64,000 nt of DNA from Tipula vernalis (GCA_958295665.1 OY282560.1:22403653-22467652), one strand, 5' to 3'. Shown: positions 34,385 through 46,315, numbered from the stretch's first letter. The notes: generated from the letters alone by a model not told the origin. A program made the numbers and translations.

Positions 34385-36935
34385 TATTATGTTATGTACG
34401 CAACATCCCAATACTTCGGAATAATTATAAGTTAATAGCGCTTTAGAAGAGACCGGTGTATTAGTGAATTTTTGTGACAGGGAAACGGTGTATTAGTCAT
34501 AAAATTTTTCGATTCAGAACCTAAGTTAAATTTTACTTCAAAATCTTCAAATTGGTGGCATTTTCTCTTCTAGAGTTTTCTAAATTTTCGAATTAAAATT
34601 TTCCAGATTATATAAGATTTTGGCAGATTCCGGCATGATTTTTATGTTTTTAAAGGTTATCGAAATATTTCGAGACTAATCGATATTTTCGAAATTTTTG
34701 GAATTTTGTGAAAACGTTGGACTGCTTACAGTTGATCCATTACATTAGTTGCAAATTCGTTCAAAATTTGTTCAAAATTTTCCAAATTACTCGCAATTTT
34801 CAAGGTCCTTTATTAAATACACCGCACGCCATTGGAGTCTATTTTACTTAAATATTAACTATTGGGAAGTGGTAAATATCTTACATAATCTGCAAATATT
34901 GACACACTTCCTACGTATACAAACGATTTACATTAACAATAGAAAAAATTTAACAATATTAACTTGTTATTGACTTCTGACGGAAATCTTTGCCATTTTG
35001 CTACCACGCAGATGTCACACCCCGTATTAGAAATTAATCATTACCTAATTAAGGAGAAAGCGTATAATAATGTGCCAGTTTGATCATTAATTTAATTCAC
35101 ACACCAAAAATTATTTAGGTATGTCACTATAAAAATTTAGTGTTGACCAACAAATCTATTGTTAATTCATGTCTTATTAATCATATATACATGCGGCTTA
35201 AGTTTCAATCATTAATCAATTTTCTAATGATCTTTTAATCGCTCAATATTAAAAAAACACAAAAATTTGTTCACCAATATTTAATTTTAAACTGTGTAAA
35301 TAAAAAAACAACTGTGAAAAGTAAATAAAATTCTCACCAAATAAATTAAAAATTGGTTTTAAACAATAATAAATCAAAAAGAAAATTACGGGTGTGTTAA
35401 AATACCAAAATTTATATAAATAAATATTGAGAAATATGCATAATATGTATACACAATTATCCCATTTTGAAGTGGTGTACGCTAATTATTAATTAAATTA
35501 AATTTCCTGTAATTGTTCGGTAATCTGTAATTTGTTATAATTGATATTTAAAATAATAAAACAATTTTTCAATTGTTGCTAATTTGAAAATGTGGTTGCG
35601 CTTATGAAATTTAATCTGATAAATTACAAACAGAAAAATTGGTTTTGCTTATAAATTTTGTATTGTTAATAAATAAATAAACAAACACCCCAAGAAATCG
35701 TCAATTAATTTATTGTTGATATTATTCTACTGTGTGTGTAGCATTGAAGTATTTGCGACAAACTCAGATTATTAATAATCAGTTATTGTTATTAAAAAGG
35801 TGTTAAGTTTGAGTTTTTACTGAATTTTTGTTTTATACAATACCATTTGTCTTATTTGATTACATATTAATGAATTTATTAATTTATTCGTTTATTTATA
35901 TCCAGTTTAATATATCCAGTTGGATGATTTATATTTTTTGCATAATGCATTGGTTCTTTATTATTTTTACTCGCCTCTTAATAATGATGCAAATATATTG
36001 ATGTAGCATCTTGCGCAATACTCATTTTTGGTTTTAAGGTGTAAAATTAGCAATTGTATTGCTGCGGTATTTAACTACTGAAAATATTGGATAACTGACA
36101 ATGACCGCCACGAGATTGCTTCCTTCTACAAAAATATGTGAGTAATGTGCAGATGGTAGCCAGATTTTGCTGATTGAAACTGAACGGTCTCTGTACTCGG
36201 GACATATAACGTGGTGCACTGTGTCTGCTTGAAGATAAGTATCCGAAATTTTTGAATAAATGTAAATATATATCCCAGGGGTATTGTTTTTGACATAGTT
36301 GCTGAACTGCAGCCCAATCAACCTTGTTCCACGTCCCACGAAAAATTAAGACCTAGTAACTCAAAATAAAATTGGTTCCTAGTTATTTAGTTCATCTTTT
36401 AGATGCAAATACGCTTCTTACAATAATTTTGACGTCAGTGTCATCTTTAGTGTCATCCAACTCCCAAATCTTCAGCTTAACCTCCAACTCAATTTACAAC
36501 GAAACATTTCTCTCAATCGCAAAACGATCCTAAGCGTAATCACCAAATTAACGGCCAACCCTTGTGAGCCAAAAATTATTCTTAGACGATGTTGTGAGAA
36601 ATATGTCGATATGGCTGGTTTCTGTGAATCATGCAGCTGTTGAGGTTTCTTTAAGACAGCCTGAGCATACTGAAGATTATCTCCATAATAATATTCAAGT
36701 TCCATTAGAAACTTTTCTTGTCAATACTTCGCTTTAAACTTTGGGTTATGTTTTCTGAATATTGCTGTCAGAGCGGTAAGTTTGAGCATGTTTAGAAAAA
36801 TATTGTGTGCAGCGGACACGTGCCGCAGTATTAAAACTACTAACGGAGTTTTGATATTAGAAATATTATTTTAAATCTTCATTCCCAATCTTGAATTTCA
36901 TTAGATATAATAGGTTAAGGAATATCAAAGTTCCT
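34385..36935. other. 2.5-kb AT-rich stretch, no gene recognised
   Basis: CGGTGTATTAGT occurs twice at 34453 and 34486. A 101-codon minus-strand frame at 36034-36339 has more balanced composition but no domain I can name. A 77-codon minus-strand frame at 36472-36705 is likewise unrecognised. Confidence 0.4.
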
Positions 36936-36939
36936 CCTT

Positions 36940-37300
36940 TGGCTATATTCTAGAACTTTATCTAAAAATCATTTTAAAATCCATTTTCCATCTTACATAT
37001 AAAATTCCATTAAAATCCAATAAAAATGGATAATTTCTATTCTGCCCATACTCCAGACTTTCATCTAAAAATAATTTTAGAATCCCTATACTAGTCTACA
37101 AAAATCATTTTAGAATCCTTTTTCCTATGCACTTATCAAATTTCATAATAATTGGTTGAGAAATAGGTAAGTTCCATCATACTTGGCCATATTCCAGAAT
37201 TTCATCCAAAACTCATTTTAGAATCCCATTTCCATCGCGAAAGACAAATTTCACTAAAATCAGTTAAGAAATAGATAAGTTCCTAATTGGCCGTTCATTT
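36940..37300. repeat. Inverted copy of the roughly 100-bp repeat family
   Basis: Read on the minus strand, this contains GATTTTAGTGAAATTTGTC, a GGAAATGGGATTCTAAAATG block, GAAATTCTGGAATATGGCCA, and again ATTATTATGAAATTTGAT with GGATTCTAAAATGATTTTTG. These are the same units as at 21.08-21.36 and 22.25-22.44 kb. About four degenerate units are present. Confidence 0.65.
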
Positions 37301-37449
37301 AATTTGCTAAAGGTTTAATTTGAAATATAAAAGGTTCAATTTGAGGTTTGAGATATTAACGGTTTTAAACAATATTTGTGTGTAAAGTTTGTTTCAAATC
37401 GGTCAAGTAGTGTGGATTTGTTTAAATATCATACACATACATACAAACA

Positions 37450-38060
37450 CTCACTTTATTTTATGGAATGCTCAACTGCTCACTAAACACTAGTCCAACT
37501 CCATTTGAACCCCAATTCAACCCGCAAACGGCCCCCAACTCAACTTTCAAACCCACATACATAAAAATTTGGTCAAGTGCTCACTATATCTTAAACGAAC
37601 TCCAACTTGAACTTAACCCGCAAATTAAGCCCTAACTTAACCTTCAAGTTAACCCCAAACTCAATACCCAGCCCATTATTCAAACCAGCATATTTAAAAA
37701 ATTGGTTTAAATTTCTATAACCAGGTATTTTGGGTCAATTTGTATGGCAGGTGACTGACGCTTTTGACGCACAGGTTCCAAAAGCTTTTCAAATCTCGGC
37801 CTTTACCATAGAAACAGATTGGCAAAAAAAAATTCTAAATCGAACAAGCCGTTCTCGAGATACCATTGGTAAGGACATACAGACATCCAGACATCCAGAC
37901 GTCCAGACATCCAGACAGACGGACATTTTTTTTTTGTTGCTTTTTTAGACTCAGGGACTTTCAAAACGTCGAGAAAAGTGGTTTTGGACCAATACAATTT
38001 TTGATCATTTTTGACAGGATTTCAATATTTTGGTCTTTTTAGACCGAAGTAATCTCGAAA
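37450..38060. repeat. Second copy of the 26.6-kb repeat family
   Basis: Cytosine-rich minisatellite (CAACTCAACxxxCAA and similar, the reverse complement of the 27-kb array) occupies about 37470-37680. It is followed by CAAACCAGCATAT, TTTTGGGTCAATTTGTATGG and the unique part also seen at 26.6 kb. Ten-base units CATCCAGACA are repeated four to five times at 37879-37921. At 26.8 kb the same place has only one to two units. Confidence 0.75.
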
Positions 38061-38845
38061 TATATCTAAGCAACTTTACCCTCGCCTTCTGACAAATGGT
38101 CTCCACATTTTAAGGCCTCCACGTATACAATGCATTGATAATGAACAGTCGCTGATAGTGAATAGGCTTAATCACTAATTAGATCACCATAAGATCGGTT
38201 ATGTACTCGTACGACTGTGACCGGATTCATTCTCTATTGCTTTATGTCTCAGGTGTAAATATGTTGCAGCAAATTAATGTAACGCTGGTCGCAACGAACA
38301 TCCTACTTCTACTATTTTTCTGATTTTTCAGGTTGCCATTTGGTGTTAAACTCTAATTAGAAATTGAAGTATTATCTGTGTTTTGGATTAAGTTATTATT
38401 TTAACTCTTATGACAAGCTTCAATCATCTGACCGAATATTTTTAAGAGAAATCGCTCTGGTGAGTTGATTATTTTTGGCCGTTCGATGTCTCATAAAAGC
38501 AATACATAATCGCTGATCCAATATTTCTGTGTGAATGTTGTTATCATGTGTCTCATTTATTAAGGCTTATTTGCACGGACAAAATCTATGTTCGGAACGT
38601 CAATATCCCCGGCAAAATAATTGCCACTTGCAACCAGACAATGTACGGCCGATGATTGCTGGGTTTTTACTTGCAGACGAATATTGCCATGTGATCACCC
38701 GTTTATACGAGCTTGTAGGATTATTAAATGTCCAAAAACTCTCTCTTCAGAATTAATATGTCCAAAAACTTTTCTAAAATGTCAAAAAGCGATTTTGAAC
38801 TCCTTTTAAATATTATTGAAACAATTATTATTAAGATGGCATTGC
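38061..38845. other. Stretch before the third Bel/Pao element
   Basis: No domain was recognised; decayed gag is possible. GTCCAAAAACT occurs at about 38731 and 38762, resembling the end of the 21.4-kb foldback element, but the match is short. Confidence 0.3.
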
Positions 38846-38849
38846 TGTG

Positions 38850-39330
38850 CCGAACCATCAGATCTCGATTAAACTCCTGTATCGATCAATTAGTTCAACA
38901 GCAATGATCGTTTTTCGATATAGCTTCACAGATTGTTCGAGAACATATATTACCATTGAATCCTTTGATAGTAATTATGAATCTTGGATCAAGGGTCTGT
39001 TTGTTAAGATGGTACAAATTATCTGCAATTGGAAAGAAGGCTGAGACTAGAGATGTTAGGCTAATTTATTTAATGTTGCAAAAATTGGGAAATGAACCAT
39101 GCTCCATAACAAGACAGTAGCATCTAATTTTGTAAATACTGTAATCGATAATTCTGAAAACAACGAATCAAATACGTCAACTCAAGATCATCATGCACTA
39201 GTTTCTTTTGTGGCTGAGCCCGGTTCCTATTGTCATCTGACAGACAAAGCTAATCAAACATCTCAAAATTCATCTCACAACTATCCAAATCATTTGCAAA
39301 CGTTGTTACCTATACTGCATTAGTTCATGT
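38850..39330 (+). pseudogene. Bel/Pao gag-like remnant (copy 3)
   Basis: ITIESFDSNYESWIKGLF at about 38951-39005 resembles the conserved N-Y-x-x-A-W block of Bel/Pao gag. It is followed by a 74-codon Asn/Ser-rich frame (39099-39323) that would be the gag-protease linker. The usual CCHC knuckles are not visible. It is placed directly upstream of protease on the same strand, which supports the reading. The similarity is weak by itself. Confidence 0.4.
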
Positions 39331-39870
39331 AAGTATTTTTTTAATTCTGTTGGCATTTTCGCCTGCTACCAAGGGAGCAGTAGGTACAGTTGCAACTTGC
39401 CTCCCGATATAATGCAGACAATACCATACCGGTTTCTGTATTAATTCTAAACAGATTAACGTTTAAACTACAAAGCAGCAAAATCGATAGTTCAAAGTGG
39501 AATTACGTTAAGGGGCTAGAACTTGACCCAATCGACATTTTGATTGGTGCATAATTTCAGATAATCATTAAATCGCATAGTTCACAATATTTGGCTGGAT
39601 GCTCCGTGAATAATTACACATAAGGCCAATAAACTAACGAGGCAGAAAAAAGGAGTGATTATCTGTTGTGCTATCATTCTAATATTCATAATACCCTTGA
39701 CAAATTCTGGTATTTGGAGAAAATTGTTACCTTACCAGACAAGTTTTTATAGAGAGCTTAAGCAGATTTCACAACTGAATATCTCGAATTGGGAAACATG
39801 GAATGAGTTCCAGAAGCTAAAATTAACGTTGCATGGAACCAGAAATGCTATTTACCTTACCATTCTGTCA
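39290..39870 (+). pseudogene. Bel/Pao protease remnant (copy 3)
   Basis: The LLPTALVHV block near 39305-39335 normally opens the protease, but the DSG active site cannot be read behind it. The later block WNYVKGLELDPIDILIGA at about 39500-39553 corresponds to the conserved region ending in L-I/L-G-A. A stop follows directly. The linker to RT then runs in changing frames (about 39655-39880). Confidence 0.6.
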
Positions 39871-39879
39871 AAAAAATAG

Positions 39880-40500
39880 CTAGTACCACAACTAAGCTAA
39901 GGGTTGTGTTTGACGGTTCAGCCAGAACCAGTTCTGGCCACTCCCTAAATGACACTTTGTTATCCAGTACAGGGCTTAAACAAAATCTAGTAAACAGTTT
40001 AATCAGATTTTGACAAAAACGCCATCGCAATGTCTGGTGATTTGGATAAAATGTTCCGGCAAGTATTAATACACGACGCGGACAGGTACTTTCAGAAAAT
40101 TGTTTGAAGATAAAATTCTTCTGATCATATTTCTCATTATCGCTTAAATACTGTAACTTACAAGACTAAGCCAGCTTCCTATTTTGCCTTCCTATTTTCA
40201 GCAGCACCAGTTCTGGACGATCATCTTTACATGAATGATTTATTTTCTGGAACTGGGAATGTCGACGAAGCCATCAAAATATACTGGCAAATTGTATCCT
40301 TGCGTAGAAAGGGCGGTTTTAATCTCAGAAAATGTATGTCAAATTCCCAAACGCTCGGGTCGGCCAGGATTAAAATTGTTGGATTAAACTGGAACCCAAA
40401 TGAAGACATATTCCAATTTAAGATTCAGCTGAGCGCTAACAGAAAGGCTACCAAACGTACTGTTCTGTCAGAAACTGCAAGGCTATTCGGCCTTTTTGTC
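39880..40500 (+). pseudogene. Bel/Pao reverse transcriptase (copy 3)
   Basis: TTKLRVVFDGSARTSSGHSL at about 39889-39950 is the fingers region. DLDKMFRQVLIHDADRYF at about 40039-40095 is motif A, and YKTKPASYFAF at about 40158 is the decayed motif B area. The catalytic box at about 40228-40240 reads Y-M-N-D, so the first Asp is Asn. After it, NDLFSGTGNVDEAIKIYWQI and RRKGGFNLRKCMSNS are well kept in one long frame that runs to 40782. Frame changes occur before 40231. Confidence 0.85.
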
Positions 40501-40925
40501 CAAGTTAAAATTTTGTTCCAACGTCTTTGGTCGCAGAAACTTGACAGGGATGACCATCTTCCATTGAAAATTAGGGAAAATTGGTGGGATATAATAGGAA
40601 AGCTTTACTTGAACTTGAAAAAATTCTGTTTCCTAGATGCTTGGCTATCTCAAGCCAAGCTAAAACAATTGAGCTGCACGTTTTCTGTTTCACTTCAGAA
40701 CTGGTGTGCGCAAGCTGTGTTTACGTTCGTGTCGAAAAATTGTTCGGAGAAGTTGTCATTAAGTGGTCAAAACATAGGATAGCTCCTCTGAAGCAGATAT
40801 CTTTATTAAGACTTGAATTTTGCGGAGCACATTTTCTCTGCAGATTAGTAAGACTGGTGAAGGAATTATTAGCCGATAAATTTAATAACACTTTCGTATG
40901 GACTGCGCAAGGACTCTGAACACCT
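40501..40925 (+). pseudogene. Bel/Pao RNase H region (copy 3)
   Basis: SETARLFGLFVQVKILFQRL (about 40469-40528) is the connection block. After a shift into a second frame, KTIELHVFCFTSELVCASCV and KHRIAPLKQISLLRLEFCGA (about 40660-40830) give RNase H. The first catalytic Asp (normally G-F-x-D-A-S) reads F-C-F-T-S, so it is lost; the Glu in LEFCGA is kept. The rest ends at a stop near 40917. Confidence 0.8.
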
Positions 40926-41925
40926 CAGATTTTAGAAGAGGTACCACGGCATTATTGGGATCATGTTCCATCAAAGGACAACCTATTAGATATTGCGTCC
41001 AGAGGAATTATACCAGAAAAACTCTCCATATCAATTCATGATCTCCAGTTAAATGAAAGTGAAGTGATTGGTTCGAAAACAGACTTTACACCATTTTCAT
41101 GGAAAATTAAATAATAATTTTCTTAACGAACTACTTTTACAAATCTCTCCTTTTGAGGAAACAAAATGTATTGTGAGCTATATTTTCAGATATTTCTCTA
41201 AGCTAAAGGGAGCAGTGGAATCTTTAACTAAAATCTGTACAAGAAGTACAGACAGCAGAAGAGTTATGTGTTAAATGGTCTCAAACTTCTGAATTCCAAG
41301 AATAAATTAAGTCATTTCAATCAGCAAACCAAATGTGTTTAATTCATGTCGGTGGACAGAAACACCCCATCATGCAGCCAAAAAATCAAAAATCATATTT
41401 TAAGCTTTCATTACATTGCAGAATATCATAAGAAATATCGTCATCCAGGAACATTCTTATTATCAAGTTTGCTTCAATAAATATTTTGGATCTTGGGTGC
41501 TCGGCATAAGATGAGAAAGCAGATTGGCAAATGATTTCGCCAGAAGGCTGCGGTAAGCCTGTCAAAGTCGAAAGTTTCTTCCGGAATAGCATTTCTGTAT
41601 ACGGGCGTAGACCTTGTGGGTTCCATTTATCACAAAGAAAATCACAGTCGTGGATACAACCAAGTAGTAAAAAGCTATATAGTAACCGAGGCATATATCT
41701 TAGCCCTAAGGAGATTTACATCCTGGAGAAGGGCTCCTATTGAAATTACAAGCGACAATTGTACCAATCTGGTTTACAGTAGACGACATCTGGACGAGCT
41801 TCAATCACATAAATTCGAACTCTCTTGTTCTTACACAGAATAAAATTTCGGTGGCCTCTGGGAAGCAAATATTAAGGGAGTGATCAGTTCTACCATTCTC
41901 ACATTCGAAGGGATGAGATACTGCT
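40926..41925 (+). pseudogene. Bel/Pao integrase (copy 3)
   Basis: After a linker with KDNPLDIASRGIIPEKLS near 40973-41030, the zinc-binding part is readable only in traces: HYIAEYHKKYRHPGTFLLS near 41410. The core follows: a V-D-L-V-G-S block at about 41605, EAYILALRRFTSWRRAPIEI and TSDNCTNLVYSRRHLDEL (41690-41800), and FGGLWEANIKGVISSTIL at about 41848-41900 with the Glu. The three acidic positions are therefore still present, spread over three frames. The sequence breaks at about 41925, where a foldback element begins. Confidence 0.85.
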
Positions 41926-42530
41926 AAATTTAGCCGAAAGTTGCTAGCCGAAAGTGAAAAGTCGAAAATGCAGAACCATGTTAATGTCAGCCGAAAGAAA
42001 ACAAATACGAGGTAATGCAGTTTGTGTTATCCCAACCGAAAATAAAAAATAAAGTCTTAATCAATCCATAGCGTTTCGCTACAATATTACTATGGATGCA
42101 GAGATTGAAGCATTGAAGACCTTTGTCAATATTCTCGTGTGGCAAAACCAGGCTCCAGTTCCTCGTGGAAAATATTTGAAATTGGAACAAAATCAGCCTC
42201 TAAATTGTTATGTTTGGAGAAGGATTGCACTGATGTGACTTGTAAATAGCTATTGCAGGAAAAAAATTCAGTTGAAGTTGAAATTTCAAGGAGATGGTTT
42301 ACATTGTTGTCACTTATCAATAACTATTGCAAGAAAAAATTCGGTTAGGACAGCATAAACTGCATTATCATTTTTTAACTTTCGGCTGCAAAGTTTATCA
42401 AATTGTCCCAGATTTTCCACGAGAAACTCGAACTGAATTTTTTTTCTGCGATTACTATTGACAAGTCTCATCAAAGCAATACATTTCCAAACAAAACACT
42501 ATATAGAGGCTGATATTATACAAATTTTCT
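41926..42530. mobile_element. Relative of the 30.5-kb foldback-like element
   Basis: The left end TTAGCCGAAAGTTGC, AGCCGAAAGTGAAAAGTCGA and AATGCAGA is the reverse complement form of the right end at 32.0 kb. A direct satellite unit is at about 42188-42280 and a reverse one at about 42410-42520, and a right-end-like block (CTGCATTATC, TTAACTTTCGGCTGC) is at about 42360-42396. It joins the end of the Bel/Pao integrase at 41925 and a Jockey fragment at 42530. Confidence 0.7.
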
Positions 42531-43080
42531 AATGACCGAACTTATGATTTAGGATCAAGTTTTTTCTCTCGATTATCGGATTTAACCTTTTTACCAGAAG
42601 CTTCTCAAAGAGTTTGGGCATGACTGGCAATAGCGAAATTGACCTATAAGATGAGGTTATGTGTGGTGGTTTCCCAGGTTTTGAGATCATAGTTACTTCT
42701 GCAAATTTTCCACAAACTTGGTACACATTTGATTCTAAATGCTGCTTTTTAAAATTGGTGAGTTTCACCAGAGCTTTCCTTGACAATTATTTTAAGATTT
42801 CTGCAGTTATAAGATCGTACCCAGGAGCTTTCATCTCATGCATGACTTCTTTTGGTGTTTGTTGGTAGAATTTCTTTACTTTCTTGCACAGCTTGTTCAG
42901 TTATTATCTCGGCTTCCAACGTTTGGTCTTCATGTGGCTGGAATATTTTTTCGAGGTGTTCAGCAAATTCTCAAGCTTTGTCTTTCATTATTTCTAGCCC
43001 ATTTCTCACCTGATATTCTTATTCCAAAGAGTATAATCAGTATTGTTATCACTAGTTAATTTTCTTAAATCAAGTAATTT
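42530..43080 (-). pseudogene. Jockey-type reverse transcriptase fragment
   Basis: The frame at 42786-42529 holds TMISKPGKPPHITSSYRSIS, LLPVMPKLFEKLLVKRLNPI and IERKNLILNHKFGH, the fingers of a Jockey RT. Upstream in other frames are KAPGYDLITAEILK-like residues (about 42840-42790) and WARNNERQS and EHLEKIFQPHEDQTLEAE-like pieces (about 43000-42900). The palm and everything downstream are missing because the foldback element begins at 42530. Confidence 0.85.
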
Positions 43081-43099
43081 TACCCAATTGTCCATTAGT

Positions 43100-43625
43100 A
43101 GTTCCCGACACTCTACGTTTGGTTCATCTTAACTGCTTGCTTCCTGAAATTTTCTCCTTGGTCTGGCAATAATGGTTGCGGAACTCCGAAGACGCAAATT
43201 AATTTCTCGACAAATACGCGAGCTATTGTATCGGCTTCTTGATTATTGGTTGGAAATCCTAGAGAAAATTTTGTTAAGTCGTCTTGTATTGTCCAAATGA
43301 TTGATCAGATCCAAATATTGATTTTCTAGTTAAGAGGTAGATTTTTATTTCCAGGCGTATAATTGATTGTGTAATCAAAATCGTCTAATCTTATACGCCA
43401 TCAAACGGGACGATAGATTTTTTTAAATTACAGAGCCATATCAATGGCTTATGATCCGTCACAATTGTAGTTTATTTCTGCGTTATTCAACGCCCGACTT
43501 GCATAAGCTATTGGTAAATCAAAATTATTTTTAGACTTGGATAAAACTGCACCAATGGCAATGTCACTTGCCTCTGTTGTTATTATAAAAGGTTCAAAAA
43601 AATCTGGAAACTGTAAAATAGGTGG
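43100..43625 (-). pseudogene. Gypsy RNase H and integrase remnant (element 2)
   Basis: Minus strand: IAIGAVLSKSKNNFDLPIAY and ASRALNNAEINYN (about 43570-43475) are RNase H; a TDHKPLIWL-type block follows in another frame (about 43460). Further on, ARVFVEKLICVFGVPQPLLP and DQGENF (about 43235-43155) are from the integrase core. Zinc-binding and Glu regions are missing. The element ends near 43100 without LTR. Confidence 0.8.
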
Positions 43626-43626
43626 A

Positions 43627-44340
43627 TTAATTAAAGACTTTTTTAATTTTGAAAATGATCAATCGTAAAAAGCGTCCCATATAAAAGGTTGCCCTTTCTT
43701 TAATAAATTTGTTAAGGGTTTCACGATTTCCGAATATGTGTTTATAAAACGTCTGTAGTATCCAGATAATCCCAAGACACCACCTTATGTTACTATGTGT
43801 CCCAGATACATAATTTCTTTGGACAAGAATTGGCATTTCTCTAAATTAACTTTTAAATTATAATGTCTAAAGCAATTAAAATTGGACTCTAACTTTAAAG
43901 TAGGCTCTTTTAGATTATGCCCGATGACAATAATATCATCTATAGGTACACCAAACATTTAATTCCATTTGGTCCACTTAGAATATGATTCATCATACGT
44001 TGGAATGTTGATAGTGCTACCTTTAATCCGAATGGTATTCTTTTAAAATGAAAATGTCCAAGGGATGGGCTAAACGCCGTCTTCTCTCTACCGGAATCTT
44101 CTAAACGGATCTGATGATATACGTTTGCGAGGTCTATAGTAGTAAAGTACTTTGACTTGCCGAGATGATCCAATATACCAGATATATTCGGTAACGGGAA
44201 TACATCGTTAATAGTGATGTTGTTGTTTACGAAAATCTACGACAATTCACCATTTCTTTGGTAGATGTTTTGGTGGAATTTTTCTCTTCAAAATTAAGAT
44301 GATCTAGTTTAAGCGAAGTTTGAATAGTATCTAGTCGATT
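43627..44340 (-). pseudogene. Gypsy reverse transcriptase (element 2)
   Basis: 44173-43940 reads KSKYFTTIDLANVYHQIRLE (motif A with Asp), REKTAFSPSLGHFHFKRIPF and GLKVALSTFQRMMNHIL (motif B), ending in LVYL. The next codons, Asp-Asp, are pushed out of frame by two extra bases (TA) inside the YLDD box at about 43945. In the next frame DDIIVIGHNLKEPTLKLESN and NLEKCQFLSKEIMYLGHIVT continue, then a shift to GYYRRF. Upstream (44340-44180) the fingers are present in traces. Order and motifs fit the 17.6/297/gypsy group. Confidence 0.9.
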
Positions 44341-44434
44341 AACTAACTCGATTAACGTAATTGGACCATGAGTTTAACTGCAAGACTTTGAATTCGTCTA
44401 AATTTTATAAAGGCAGTTAAATTGTGTGTGATAG

Positions 44435-45352
44435 CAGAGCACCCTGTATTTTATAGAGCCATAATCAAAAAATCTGAGCTTTTATAAGCGAATTAGAAAC
44501 GAGGAAAAAACGGAACTTTTCATAGTAAAATACACAAAACATATGGGAAATCACTTTTTTTCCTAAGACAAATTTTTAAATGAAAACGTTACAAATTCTT
44601 AATTATGACTTTTGAAATACTTTCATAAATGTTTGAATTTCAACATATATAAATATTGTTTAAGTAAATCGTTTTCATTTTCTTGTATTAATTGATTTAT
44701 TTAAACCAAAATATAAAAAAAATTTCATAACAACAGCATTCTGGTCAAATTAAAATAAAAGCTTACTACGATTCGTTTGGTCATTAAGTCAATATACATT
44801 ACATAGATGGCAGTGGTGGCCGTAAAAATTTGAAAAAATCGTACCAAAAAATACCACCTGGGGAAATTTCAAGTTCAAAAATTGTAGGAAAAGCAAAACA
44901 AATTCACAAAATATAGGAACGTGTGATAATTTTGCGATTAAATCATTTTTTTCGTATTTTTCTGTAACCATTTTAGACATCTTACGTACACTAGTAAAAC
45001 TAAAGATAAATTTAGCAAGTATTATTTTAATTTGTCAGAGCCAACTTTGATGTATTTTTCAAAATGAAAGTTCGAAAAAATATATTTTAGAAATAATTTA
45101 ATTTTAATATTTCTGCAATTAATATTTACTTAATACCAATATGGCCTTCTTATATATTGTTCTTAAAGATGTGTAGAAAACTTTTATATAAACATTTTAT
45201 AATATTTTTGCTTTTTTCATTGAAAACCTTGAAGCTAAAAAACACCATTTTTACTAGAGATTCCTATGGAAATCAGTGAAAAGTTATACTACTAAAAAAG
45301 TTTCAAAAAAATTCGTCATTATGATTGTGGCTCTATACTCTAGAAGGCTCTG
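44435..45352. mobile_element. 918-bp hAT-like MITE nested in gypsy element 2
   Basis: Ends are CAGAG...CTCTG. Inside them ATAGAGCCATAATCA (left) and, inverted, ATAGAGCCACAATCA (right) continue the terminal repeat. GTGATAG lies directly outside both ends (44428-44434 and 45353-45359). The flanking gypsy frame reads on across the insertion in phase when the insert and one duplication copy are ignored, which confirms the limits. hAT elements usually duplicate 8 bp; here 7 bases match. The interior is AT-rich and non-coding. Confidence 0.8.
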
Positions 45353-46310
45353 GTGATAGTCGTTAAATTGTTTTGAGACTTCACAAGTGAATTAGCAGAG
45401 TCCACTCTGAATTTCGCGTGTTTGACAAATGTAATCCATATCATTTGGAATATGAAGACAAAGTGAAAATGTCTTTTCTGTACGAGCAGGAATAGAAACG
45501 AAACTGGTGGATATCTTCAATATAGCTGACTGATTGTTGAGAAAAATCGATTTTACATTGGTGCTTGGACAAAAAATCTTTTCCAATAATACCAGCACAC
45601 GAAATTGGAAAGAAACTGGAAACTGTGATTTTAAAATGTTTGATGAATATTTATAGAATTTGAAATTTTGATAATAGCCTCACAACCTGCTAAGGTTTTG
45701 ATTGTTTCTGTGACCAAAAAAGAATAAGCTTTAGATTTTAAAATGTCTAGTTCCAGTTGAATATATTTTCTATCATGATTTTCGGTTGTTAAATGAATGA
45801 AGTAATGATTGGAGTTTGAATAATTTGATGATTTGTTTGATTCCAAAGAAGATTGACAAGATTAAGTAAAAGGATTAGAAATAGCATCTAAATTAGAATC
45901 AAAAGAATCGATTGACTGATTAATAAAAATATTTGAACTATGCTGGATTTGGATTTGATTTCGAATACTCCATTTTGGAATTTCTTAGATCCGAACTGGA
46001 GTGCTCGGTTTGGTTGCTTGACCGGATTCCATATTGTTTCCCGAAAAGGAAGGCTTTTCATTTTTGAATGTTTCGAAACTTAATTTATTCTGCGAATTGA
46101 CATATTAACGTTTTCTGCAAGAACTTATATGATGCCCTGGTATTTTACAGTATGCGCATGTAACTTATCGTTGTGCAATACGTATGTTTGGAAATGGTTT
46201 TATATTATTTAAATTGTTACCAGATTTGTTAGACAATGGAATGGTTTTATTATAGCAGCATGGTTTTATTTTTAAATAAAAGTAATCACATAGCGCCGTT
46301 CTCAGAGATA
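45353..46310 (-). pseudogene. Gypsy gag end and protease region (element 2)
   Basis: At 46163-46111 the minus strand reads VTCAYCKIPGHHISSCRK, a complete CCHC zinc knuckle (C-x2-C-x4-H-x4-C). A linker rich in Asn and Ser follows. YIQLELDILKSKAYSFLVTE at about 45775-45710 is where an aspartic protease is expected; the DTG motif after FLV is not present. Frames change near 45630 and 45400. Beyond 46310 a palindromic element begins, so the start of gag is missing. Confidence 0.75.
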
Positions 46311-46315
46311 TCTAT

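Noticed and set aside
36034..36339. 101-codon minus-strand frame as a possible gene
   Set aside because: No domain, no start context or splice structure, and AT-rich flanks without other exons; reported only as unrecognised.
38725..38795. GTCCAAAAACT words as a second end of the 21.4-kb foldback family
   Set aside because: Only about 11 bases match, without the ACCGGTGTGAAG tip or a partner arm.
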